DNA of 34,827 bases from Mycobacterium sp. 1100029.7 (lineage in GTDB: Bacteria; Actinomycetota; Actinomycetes; Mycobacteriales; Mycobacteriaceae), in the NCBI RefSeq assembly GCF_001665235.1, contig NZ_LZSC01000074.1, forward strand, positions 1-34,827, read 5' to 3'. Both the position numbers and the translations under genes were made by a program. A model generated the notes under the pieces. The model did no database searches, was not told the origin of the DNA, and saw nothing but the letters and a program-made list of their open reading frames with translations. Below are positions 23,595 through 30,564 of this stretch, in pieces; within the stretch, counting starts at the first letter, position 1; every line of letters begins with the position of its first letter.

Positions 23595-25261
23595 CGAAGG
23601 TCGGCCTCCTCAGCGCGAAGTGCCCACTGCGCGAAGCGTTCGCCGTCACTGCGGTGCTTGACGAAGTTGCGCACCACCCGGTCGATGTAGTCGGCCAGCT
23701 CGTCGCTGGTGACCTTGTGCTGGCGCAGTTTTCGGCCGAATCCGCTGTCCAGGCCGAGGCTGCCGCCCAGGTGGACCTGGAAGCCTTCGACCGAGTTGCC
23801 ATCGCCGTCGTCGACCATCTGACCCTTGAACCCGATGTCGGCGACCTGAATTCGCGCACACGAGTTGGGGCAGCCGTTGATGTTGACGGTGATCGGTACG
23901 TCCAGCCGCGAGTTGAGGTCGTCGAGTCGTCGCTCCAGTTCGGGCACCAATGATTGTGCCTTGACCCGGGTTTCGGCGAAGGACAACTTGCAGAACTCGA
24001 TTCCGGTGCACGCCATCAGGTTCCGGCGCCAGTGCGACGGCTGCGATTGCAGGCCAAGCGCGTCCAGGCCGGCGATCACCTCGTCGAGCTTGTCGTCGGG
24101 GATGTCGAGGAGGACCAGCTTCTGGTACGGCGTGAACCGGATCCGGTCGGAGCCGGCCTGCTCGGCCAGATCGGCCACCGCGGAAAGGATGGTGCCCGAC
24201 ACTCGGCCCGCGATCGCGGCGACGCCGACGGCGTTGAGTCCGTTCTTGAGCCGCTGCACGCCGACGTGGTCGATCGGGTGCTTGACCGGCTCGGGAGCCG
24301 GCCCGTCGATCAGCGGACGCTTGAGGTACTCCTGTTCGAGAATTTCACGGAATTTCTCCACGCCCCAGTCCTTGAGCAGGAACTTCAGCCGTGCCTTGGC
24401 CCGCAGCCTGCGGTAGCCGTAGTCGCGGAACACCGAGGTGACCGCGGCCCAGACCTCCGGCACCTCTGCGAGCGGTACCCAAGCGCCGAGCCGCTGACCC
24501 AACATCGGGTTGGTGGACAGTCCGCCGCCGACCCACAGGTCCAGGCCGGGGCCATGCTCGGGGTGGTTGACGCCGATGAAGGCGATGTCGTTGACCTCGT
24601 GCACCACGTCCTGCAGACCGGAGATCGCGGTCTTGTACTTGCGCGGCAGGTCGGCGAACTCGGGCTGACCGATGTAGCGCTTGACGATCTCGTCGATCGC
24701 CCAGGTCGGGTCCAGCACCTCGTCGAGTGACTCACCGGCCAGCGGCGAGCCCAGGATCACGCGAGGGCAGTCGCCGCACGCCTCGGCGGTCTGCAGCCCC
24801 ACCTCGGCCAGCCGCCGCCAGATCTCGGGAACGTCCTCCACCCGGATCCAGTGGTACTGCACGTTCTCCCGGTCGGAGATGTCGGCGGTGTCGCGGGCGA
24901 ACTCGGTGGAAATCTGGCCGAGCGTGCGCAGTGCGGCGGCCGACAGGGCGCCGCCATCGCAGCGCACCCGCATCATGAAGTACCGGGCCTCGAGTTTGTC
25001 CATGTTCTCGTCGCCGGTCCAGCTGCCGTCGTAGCCCTGCTCTCGTTGGGTGTACAAGCCCCACCAGCGCATCCGGCCACGGAGATCGTTTTTTTCGATG
25101 CTGTCGAAGCCCTCTATGGCGTACGTGTTCAAGATCCGGTCGCGCACTTCGAGCGGGGGGCCGGCCTGCTTGAACTCCTCGTTGGGATTGAGCGGCTCGC
25201 GATCTCCCAGCGCCCACTGGCCCTCGCTGCGCGGTGCTTTGGCGGGACGGGCTGTGGTCAT
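23591..25261 (-). CDS. sirA: Ferredoxin-dependent sulfite reductase
   Basis: A 556-residue siroheme [4Fe-4S] enzyme reducing sulfite to sulfide; formerly annotated nirA (Rv2391). Cluster ligands are Cys418 and Cys424 (ACTGIEFCKL) and Cys464 and Cys468 (NGCPNSCAR). Tyr70 and Cys162 sit where the M. tuberculosis enzyme forms an unusual Tyr-Cys covalent bond beside the siroheme (numbering there is one lower), so that link is probably conserved. The start ATG 25261 (MTTARPAKAP) has AAGGAG upstream. That Shine-Dalgarno lies inside a perfect 6-base hairpin, and a cysteine-rich leader frame lies about 110 bases further up. It is the first gene of sirA-cysH-che1. Confidence 0.96.
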   Translation of the reverse strand: MTTARPAKAPRSEGQWALGDREPLNPNEEFKQAGPPLEVRDRILNTYAIEGFDSIEKNDLRGRMRWWGLYTQREQGYDGSWTGDENMDKLEARYFMMRVRCDGGALSAAALRTLGQISTEFARDTADISDRENVQYHWIRVEDVPEIWRRLAEVGLQTAEACGDCPRVILGSPLAGESLDEVLDPTWAIDEIVKRYIGQPEFADLPRKYKTAISGLQDVVHEVNDIAFIGVNHPEHGPGLDLWVGGGLSTNPMLGQRLGAWVPLAEVPEVWAAVTSVFRDYGYRRLRAKARLKFLLKDWGVEKFREILEQEYLKRPLIDGPAPEPVKHPIDHVGVQRLKNGLNAVGVAAIAGRVSGTILSAVADLAEQAGSDRIRFTPYQKLVLLDIPDDKLDEVIAGLDALGLQSQPSHWRRNLMACTGIEFCKLSFAETRVKAQSLVPELERRLDDLNSRLDVPITVNINGCPNSCARIQVADIGFKGQMVDDGDGNSVEGFQVHLGGSLGLDSGFGRKLRQHKVTSDELADYIDRVVRNFVKHRSDGERFAQWALRAEEADLR

Positions 25262-25262
25262 T

Positions 25263-25277
25263 CGAAGGTCTCCTTCG
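25263..25277 (-). promoter_or_regulatory. Hairpin sequestering the sirA Shine-Dalgarno
   Basis: Read on the minus strand the segment is CGAAGG-AGA-CCTTCG: a perfect 6-base stem with a 3-base loop, one base before the sirA start codon. The AAGGAG ribosome site is inside the stem and loop. If formed, it would hide the site from ribosomes. Together with the cysteine-rich leader peptide upstream it suggests translational control of sirA. Confidence 0.55.
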
Positions 25278-25372
25278 CGGGCTGTGCAGGCGTGGACGCG
25301 CGGGCTCACCGGTTCGGACGGCGGGCGCAGATCCGGCGCCAGCTGGACGTACAGGTGGGCGGGTCTACGGAA

Positions 25373-25465
25373 TCAAGCCGGACAGCTACAGCTGCAGACG
25401 CGCTTGAGATCGATGTGCCGACGCGCCACCAGCGCAATGCGCTGGCTGGGCTGGGCTACGGTCAC
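25373..25465 (-). CDS. Cysteine-rich leader peptide (uORF) of the sirA-cysH-che1 operon
   Basis: A 30-codon minus-strand frame starting GTG (25465) and ending VCSCSCPA then TGA. Three alternating cysteine codons (residues 24, 26, 28) precede the stop, 111 bases upstream of sirA. CAGAAT, resembling a -10 element, ends six bases before the GTG, so the transcript may start at the GTG (leaderless). CAGCTG within the cysteine codons (25389-25394) is self-complementary and recurs downstream in CCAGCTGG (25339-25346), giving a possible alternative pairing. The layout mirrors the subI leader and the cysteine-responsive uORFs described in mycobacteria; ribosome stalling at low cysteine is inferred. 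Confidence 0.75.
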   Translation of the reverse strand: MTVAQPSQRIALVARRHIDLKRVCSCSCPA

Positions 25466-25769
25466 GCGCCCATTCTGCCATGGATAGGGACGGCGCACGC
25501 CACCAGCCCGAATTTGTTCTCACGGTGATCAAAACCACCTCATAATCCTGGGTAATTCGACATACAGAACCGAGAAATCCCTGAGGGAACACCCACGGTG
25601 CGTCTGACGTGGCAAATTAACCGACGGTCCGCGCCGGTGGCGCCGATCGCTTCCGCGGTGCGCTGCGGGGAGGCGCCTCGTACAATCGCGCGCCCGGTTC
25701 GGGTGAAGTTGCTCACCCGGGCCCGCATCGGACCAACGGCGTGCCCGCTGTGCCGTGCAATCATTTGTC
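25466..25769. promoter_or_regulatory. Intergenic promoter region between the sirA leader and hemW
   Basis: I see no protein gene in this stretch; Rv2390c and rpfD, found here in M. tuberculosis, are absent. TACAAT at 25681-25686 is a good -10 element on the plus strand and would place the hemW transcript start near 25693, about 77 bases before its ATG. In that leader, CGGGTGA (25700-25706) pairs perfectly with TCACCCG (25713-25719), a 7-base stem with a 6-base loop and no T-run after it. On the minus strand, CAGAAT (25477-25472) may serve the sirA leader. Confidence 0.4.
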
Positions 25770-26954
25770 ATGGCCCTTCGCGCGGCGCCGGTTGAGCTTC
25801 CCGGAGTGGAGCCCGGGATAAAGCCCAGTCCCGGACATCCCTTTGGGGTGTACCTGCATGTGCCGTTCTGCATCACGCGGTGCGGCTACTGCGACTTCAA
25901 CACCTATACGCCCGCCGAGCTGGGCGGCGTCAACCCCGACGCCTGGCTGGACGCACTCGGCACCGAGCTGGAGTTGGCCGCCGCGCGCCTGGACGCCCCA
26001 ACGGTGGACACCGTGTTCGTCGGCGGTGGGACGCCGTCGCTGCTGGGGCCAGCGCGCATCGTCACGCTGCTCGACCTGGTGCGCAGGCATTTCCCACTGG
26101 CCCCGGACGCAGAGGTCACCACGGAGGCCAATCCGGAGTCGGCCTGGCCGGACTTCTTCGAGGCCGCCCGAGCGGCCGGGTACACGCGGGTGTCGCTCGG
26201 CATGCAGTCGGTCTCCCCGTTCGTGCTCGGTGTCCTGGACCGGATCCACACGCCGAACCGGTCGGCGGCGGCGGCCCGCGAAGCGCTGGCCGCCGGGTTC
26301 GACCACGTCAGCCTGGACCTCATCTATGGGACGCCGGGGGAGACCGATGACGAGTTGCTCCGCTCGGTCGACACCGCGATCGAGACCGGCGTCGACCACG
26401 TCTCGGCGTACGCGCTGGTGGTCGAGGAAGGGACCGCCCTGGCCCGGCGGGTCCGCAGCGGTGACCTGGCCGCACCCGACGACGACGTGCTGGCGCACCG
26501 CTACGAGCTGCTCGACGAGCGCCTGAGCGCGGCCGGTTTCGACTGGTACGAGGTATCCAACTGGTCGCGACCCGGCGGCGAGTGCCGCCATAACCTGGGC
26601 TACTGGAACGGCGGCCAGTGGTGGGGCGCCGGTCCCGGCGCGCACGGCTACATTGGAGCGACGCGGTGGTGGAACGTCAAGCATCCCAACGCGTATGCCG
26701 AACTGCTGGCCGGTTCGGCATTGCCGGTGGCCGGGTTCGAGCAGCTCGACGCCGTGGCGCTGCACACCGAGGACGTGCTGCTGAAAACGCGCCTACGCGA
26801 AGGACTTTCCTTGAGTGGCCTCAGTGCCGACGAACGTGACCGGGCCAAAACCGTTGTCGCCGACGGCTTGTTGACGGCGGAGGGGGACAGGTTGATCCTC
26901 ACACCGCGCGGCCGGTTGCTGGCCGACGCGGTGGTGCGGACCCTTCTCGGGTGA
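25770..26954 (+). CDS. hemW: HemW-type radical SAM heme chaperone
   Basis: A 394-residue radical SAM protein. The cluster motif CX3CX2C is in HVPFCITRCGYCDFN, followed by VFVGGGTPSLL and TTEANPES, typical of the HemN/HemW family. It lacks the long N-terminal extension and extra cysteine of true oxygen-independent coproporphyrinogen oxidase (HemN), so HemW, which carries heme to target proteins, is the better name; many databases label it hemN (Rv2388c). The C-terminal HemW domain runs from about 300 (WWNVKHPNAYAELLAG). ATG 25770 has no obvious Shine-Dalgarno; GTG 25806 is an alternative. It converges on the SbtA-like gene with 5 bases between stops. Confidence 0.9.
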   Translation: MALRAAPVELPGVEPGIKPSPGHPFGVYLHVPFCITRCGYCDFNTYTPAELGGVNPDAWLDALGTELELAAARLDAPTVDTVFVGGGTPSLLGPARIVTLLDLVRRHFPLAPDAEVTTEANPESAWPDFFEAARAAGYTRVSLGMQSVSPFVLGVLDRIHTPNRSAAAAREALAAGFDHVSLDLIYGTPGETDDELLRSVDTAIETGVDHVSAYALVVEEGTALARRVRSGDLAAPDDDVLAHRYELLDERLSAAGFDWYEVSNWSRPGGECRHNLGYWNGGQWWGAGPGAHGYIGATRWWNVKHPNAYAELLAGSALPVAGFEQLDAVALHTEDVLLKTRLREGLSLSGLSADERDRAKTVVADGLLTAEGDRLILTPRGRLLADAVVRTLLG

Positions 26955-26959
26955 GGCGG

Positions 26960-28195
26960 TCAGACGCCGAACCACCGCTCGATGATGCGGGCAATCTCGA
27001 TGTAGAGCGGGATTCCGATCGTGACGTTGTACGAGAACGTCAGGCCCAGTGACGCGGCCAGCGGCAGTGTCGGGCTCGCTTCCGGAATCGCCAAGCGTTG
27101 CACCGCCGGAACGGCGATATAGGACGCGGCGCCGCACAACACCGCGAACAGCACGTAGGTGCCGGTCTTGAAATCGGTGTGGGTCAGGCTGGCATAGCCG
27201 CAGGCGACGAAAATACCCAGGGTCGCAAACAGATTCGGGGCCAGCAGTGCAAAGACGATGAACCCTGGGCCCGCGGTTCGCAGGTCTTTCAATTTGCGCG
27301 AGGCCGTCATACCCATCTCGAGCAAGAACAGACACAGCACGCCCTGGAACGCCATGACGAAGAACTTGTCGTCGTCCTGCACGACCTTCTGGCCCTGCAA
27401 CCCACTGACGAGACCGATCACGATGCCGCCGATCAGCAGCACCAACCCGGGGTTGAGGAACACTTCCTGGAAGAGCTCGCGGGAGAAGATGGACGGTTTC
27501 TTGGCGAGCTGGTTGCGCGGGCTGACGTCGAGTTCCTCTGTGCGCTCGGCCTTTTCCAGCGACAGCTCGAGCTCTTCCTCGACGCCCAGCGCGCGCTCGG
27601 TCTCCAGGCTCTGGCCGTGCGGGGGCCGGGCCGGCGTGCCGGGCCCGACGCCCACCTTCACCGCCGCGTAGCCGGGCTCGTCGGCCATGTTGCCGGCCGC
27701 GTCGATACCGCGGTGGCGTAACCGGGCCACCAGATACAGCGCGACCAGGCAGCCGGGGATCTCCATGACGGCCAGCATCACCGGCATGTAGGCATTGAAG
27801 GCGATGTTGACGGCGGCCAGCACCGCTACGCAGGTGGCAAACGTTCCGGCGGAATCCGACCCGTAATAGCCGGCAATGGTCGCCCGGTCGATTCTGCGCA
27901 GTCTGGTCATCCAGCTCAGCAGGAAGTAGGAAATTCCGCCGATCGCGCAGTTGAGCGCAAAGCCCAGCACCATGAAGCCCACGATGGCGCCCACGCTGGA
28001 GGCTTTGACCTGGGCGAGTTCCTCGCCGCCGTGCCAGCCGATTGCCAGCAGCAGATACATCGTGAGGCCCTGATAGATGACATAGGGGAACTCGAATCGC
28101 ACCTTCAAGATCGGAATCAGAAATCCGAAGTAGAAGAAAAGCAGCAGCGGTTTGAACAGGTTGTGCGTGAAGTTCTGCCAGAACTCTTGCAGCAT
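26960..28195 (-). CDS. SbtA-type sodium-dependent bicarbonate permease (Rv2387-like)
   Basis: A 411-residue membrane protein of the SbtA family (former DUF897). It has about ten hydrophobic helices in two inverted halves (first FKPLLLFFYFGFLIPILKV, second NPGLVLLIGGIVIGLVSGL), joined by a charged cytoplasmic linker of roughly 90 residues (ERALGVEEELELSLEKAERTEE). YYGSDSAGTFATCVAVL is a family-typical segment. In cyanobacteria SbtA imports bicarbonate with sodium and is controlled by the PII-like SbtB; no SbtB gene is visible here. The start ATG 28195 has AGGAGAGG five bases upstream. In mycobacteria the substrate is untested; bicarbonate supply for carboxylases is plausible. Confidence 0.85.
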   Translation of the reverse strand: MLQEFWQNFTHNLFKPLLLFFYFGFLIPILKVRFEFPYVIYQGLTMYLLLAIGWHGGEELAQVKASSVGAIVGFMVLGFALNCAIGGISYFLLSWMTRLRRIDRATIAGYYGSDSAGTFATCVAVLAAVNIAFNAYMPVMLAVMEIPGCLVALYLVARLRHRGIDAAGNMADEPGYAAVKVGVGPGTPARPPHGQSLETERALGVEEELELSLEKAERTEELDVSPRNQLAKKPSIFSRELFQEVFLNPGLVLLIGGIVIGLVSGLQGQKVVQDDDKFFVMAFQGVLCLFLLEMGMTASRKLKDLRTAGPGFIVFALLAPNLFATLGIFVACGYASLTHTDFKTGTYVLFAVLCGAASYIAVPAVQRLAIPEASPTLPLAASLGLTFSYNVTIGIPLYIEIARIIERWFGV

Positions 28196-28438
28196 TGGTG
28201 CCTCTCCTAATTCGTCCCGTGGCCCGGCGGAAAGCACCGTCCGCAAGCGGAGGCGAGCACGAACATCCCGATGGCCGTGCAAAATTTAGCTCTGCCGCCT
28301 ACAAACCGCCACTCGAAGTGAACGCGGAATGTGCATGTCGCTCGAGGCGATCCCCAATTAGCCGGGCCCACTAAAACCAATGGTCACAGCGGTGCTGGTA
28401 GGCCAGGTGCGCGACTGTTAATGCCAATCAGGTGTGAG

Positions 28439-28460
28439 TTGACTGTGCATTTGCTGTCAA
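28439..28460. promoter_or_regulatory. Inverted repeat in the 28196-28476 intergenic region
   Basis: TTGAC (28439-28443) and GTCAA (28456-28460) form an inverted pair 12 bases apart, in the 281-base gap upstream of the permease gene (minus strand) and just after the 68-residue gene. The local sequence is AT-richer than its surroundings. It could be an operator or the end hairpin of the small gene's transcript. No other clear element is seen in this gap. Confidence 0.3.
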
Positions 28461-28476
28461 ATTCGGGTGTCGCGGT

Positions 28477-28683
28477 TCAACCGGAAATTAGCGAGGGCCG
28501 GACGCCGGCGCCTCGTTTGCGATGCGTTACGGACAGCCATGCCGAGGGTGAGAAATGTGTCGTAATTTCTTCGAACCCATCTACCCGGGAAACGGTGAGA
28601 ACACCGGTTTCCTGGTTGATTTCGAGTTCGTCGCCCTCGGACGCGTGCACTTCTTCGCCGTTCGCGAGCCTGATCACGAACAT
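28477..28683 (-). CDS. Hypothetical 68-residue protein upstream of the permease gene
   Basis: I do not recognise a family. The product (MFVIRLANGEEVHASEGDELEI at the start, with VLTVSRVDGFEEITTHFSPSAW in the middle) alternates hydrophobic and charged residues, suggesting a small beta-barrel or sheet. It ends with a basic tail (HRKRGAGVRPSLISG). It has no cysteine, signal peptide or membrane segment. ATG 28683 has AGGAAA 5 bases upstream, a good ribosome site. It is on the same strand as the permease, 281 bases ahead, and divergent from mbtI. The clear ribosome site and compositional coherence support a real gene, probably unannotated in some genomes. Confidence 0.68.
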   Translation of the reverse strand: MFVIRLANGEEVHASEGDELEINQETGVLTVSRVDGFEEITTHFSPSAWLSVTHRKRGAGVRPSLISG

Positions 28684-29183
28684 TAAGTTTCCTCTCGATC
28701 GATCCAGAGATGGCGGCGATCGGGCGTTAGCTGGATGGTCCCCGGCCCGGTCGGATTAAAGTCTCGTTACGCCTTTCTGTCACCACTACTGTGAGGCGTT
28801 TGCCGCAAGCCCGGCCGACCCATGCGCCGCAGCGTGGCGGGAAGTTCACCCAGCCCCCCTCTCGCATGGTGGGACTCGTGCGAGCGCTGGCAAGCCGGCG
28901 TCAATGAGGAGGACTCAGGTTATGGTAGCCCGTCGGGCCGGGATCAGCAGGTAAACGATCGACGAACGTTGTGTCTCCGCGACGGCCCGTCCGGCCCGCG
29001 TCGATTGCCTCAATTCGCGGGCGTGAGCTGCGGAGACGGTGCCGGGCGGGACGGAGTCTGCCGCCGCGAGGATGGGCTGCGGGCATTGTTGTGACAACGG
29101 GCGCTGCTTTGACTCCGCGAGAGCATTATCCGGTGCCAGGGGCGAGAGACCGAGCACACACAACCTGGTAGTTGGGGACTTTC
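28684..29183. other. Long intergenic region with paired segments, possible structured RNA
   Basis: No ordinary gene is seen here. Two perfect tandem stems stand out: GTCTCCGC (28973-28980) with GCGGAGAC (29030-29037), and CGGAGTC (29052-29058) with GACTCCG (29111-29117). GTTGT-G-ACAAC lies inside the second loop near 29087-29097. The GCGGAG strand of stem one can also pair with CTCCGC of stem two (29113-29118), so alternative folds are possible. Possible -10 elements on the plus strand are TAAAGT (28757-28762) and TACTGT (28787-28792). This could be a small RNA or a leader; the mbtI transcript seems to start further downstream. Confidence 0.35.
28904..28954 (+). CDS. Candidate 16-codon basic peptide with nested start
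   Basis: ATG 28904 opens MRRTQVMVARRAGISR then TAA. Inside it, AGGAGG (28907-28912) is a near-ideal Shine-Dalgarno 9 bases before a second in-frame ATG (28922), which would give the 10-residue MVARRAGISR. The peptide has five arginines. It ends 18 bases before the first stem of the putative structured RNA, so it might be a leader peptide. Nothing directly downstream is an obvious target except mbtI, 255 bases on. Confidence 0.25.
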   Translation: MRRTQVMVARRAGISR

Positions 29184-29202
29184 ATAGGTTAGGCTACATT
29201 TA
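29184..29202 (+). promoter_or_regulatory. IdeR (iron box) operator with -10 element of mbtI
   Basis: The 19 bases ATAGGTTAGGCTACATTTA match 14 of 19 positions of the IdeR box consensus (TTAGGTTAGGCTAACCTAA); the left half is nearly perfect and the right half degenerate. TACATT (29195-29200), inside the box, fits the -10 pattern TANNNT and ends eight bases before the mbtI GTG, so the transcript is probably leaderless. Iron-loaded IdeR bound here would cover the promoter and repress mbtI, as known for siderophore genes in mycobacteria. Confidence 0.72.
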
Positions 29203-29208
29203 CTAGCT

Positions 29209-30561
29209 GTGACCGAGGCCAGCGTCGAGACAACACCCAGAGGCATCACGTCGTTGCCGATTCCCCTTCCCGCGCATATCGACCCGGCCGACCTGGCAGC
29301 TCAGCTCGCCGCGGTTCTGCCGGAGCGATTCGGCGAAGAGTATTTGCTCTACGAGAGCGCCGGCCAATGGGTCCTCGCCAGTGGGGCGCACGCGATGATC
29401 GAGCTCGACAGCGACGAATTGCGGATCATTCGCGACGGTGTCACACAGCGCCAGCAGTGGTCCGGGCGTCCCGGCTCGGTGCTGGGTGAAGCCATTGACT
29501 GCCTGCTGTTGGAAACCGATCAACTCTTTGGCTGGATCGCATTCGAATTCGGGGTGTACCGCTACGGACTGCAGCAACGCCTGGCGCCCGGCACGCCGCT
29601 GGCGCGACTGTTTTGGCCCAGTTCCCGCATTCTGGTAACCCACGACGGTGTCGCGCTGTGCGATGCGGCCGAGCGTCACCGCGACGTGGTGCTCGAAATG
29701 CTGCGCAATGGTGTTCCCAAACTGCGCGACACCCGCAAGATCGATATCACCAGCGACGGATCGAATTACCGCGGCCGAGTGGCCGGGGCCGTGGATGAGA
29801 TCGCCGCCGGCAAGTACAACAAGGTCATCCTGTCCCGTTCGGTGGAAGTGCCGTTCGCGCTGGACTTCCCGTCGACCTATCGCCTTGGCCGCCGGTACAA
29901 CACGCCAGTACGGTCGTTTCTGCTGCAGCTGGGCGGAATCCGGGCGCTGGGCTACAGCCCCGAACTTGTCACGGCGGTGCGCCAAGACGGTGAGGTGATC
30001 ACCGAGCCGTTGGCCGGCACCCGCGCGCTGGGTCGTGGCCCGGCCAATGACCGGCAGGCGCGTGACGATCTGGAGTCGAATTCCAAAGAGATTGTGGAGC
30101 ACGCCATTTCGGTCCGCAGCTCATTGCAGGAGATGAGCGAGATCGCCGAACCCGGAACGGCGGTGGTGACCGACTTCATGACGGTGCGGGAGCGGGGAAG
30201 TGTGCAACACCTGGGCTCCACGGTCAGCGGGCGGTTGAATCCGTCCGCCGACCGCATGGACGCCCTGGAGGCGCTCTTCCCGGCTGTCACCGCGTCGGGC
30301 ATCCCCAAAGGCGCCGGCGTCGACGCGATCCTGCGTCTCGACGAAGCGCCGCGCGGCCTGTATTCCGGTGCGGTGGTGATGGTTTCGGCGGACGGTGCGT
30401 TGGATGCGGCGCTGACGCTGCGGGCGGCCTACGAATCCGGCGGGACGACGTGGCTGCGCGCTGGCGCCGGCATCATCGAAGAGTCGCAACCCGAGCGTGA
30501 ATTCGAAGAGACCTGCGAAAAGCTGTCCACGCTGGCGCCATATTTGATTGCGCGTCAATAG
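29209..30561 (+). CDS. mbtI: Salicylate synthase MbtI
   Basis: A 450-residue chorismate-utilising enzyme, the same length as Rv2386c. It converts chorismate via isochorismate to salicylate, the aryl cap of mycobactin and carboxymycobactin siderophores. Lys205 (GKYNKVILSR), the general base, and Glu252 (GYSPELV), the general acid, fall at the same numbers as in M. tuberculosis MbtI. EPLAGTRALGR, DLESNSKEIVEHAISV and the C-terminal RGLYSGAVVMVS and ESQPEREFEET are also family blocks. The start GTG 29209 has no Shine-Dalgarno, in line with leaderless translation. Unlike M. tuberculosis, no mbtJ-mbtA-mbtB genes follow; the next gene is convergent. The other mycobactin genes must lie outside this window or be missing. 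Confidence 0.96.
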   Translation: MTEASVETTPRGITSLPIPLPAHIDPADLAAQLAAVLPERFGEEYLLYESAGQWVLASGAHAMIELDSDELRIIRDGVTQRQQWSGRPGSVLGEAIDCLLLETDQLFGWIAFEFGVYRYGLQQRLAPGTPLARLFWPSSRILVTHDGVALCDAAERHRDVVLEMLRNGVPKLRDTRKIDITSDGSNYRGRVAGAVDEIAAGKYNKVILSRSVEVPFALDFPSTYRLGRRYNTPVRSFLLQLGGIRALGYSPELVTAVRQDGEVITEPLAGTRALGRGPANDRQARDDLESNSKEIVEHAISVRSSLQEMSEIAEPGTAVVTDFMTVRERGSVQHLGSTVSGRLNPSADRMDALEALFPAVTASGIPKGAGVDAILRLDEAPRGLYSGAVVMVSADGALDAALTLRAAYESGGTTWLRAGAGIIEESQPEREFEETCEKLSTLAPYLIARQ

Positions 30562-30564
30562 CTT

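Noticed and set aside
25700..25719. Intrinsic terminator upstream of hemW
   Set aside because: The 7-base stem is perfect but no T-run follows, and it lies downstream of the hemW -10 element, so it is more likely a leader hairpin or chance.
25598..25795. A 65-codon plus-strand frame ahead of hemW
   Set aside because: It has no ribosome site, overlaps the hemW -10 element and start, and shows no coherent protein character.
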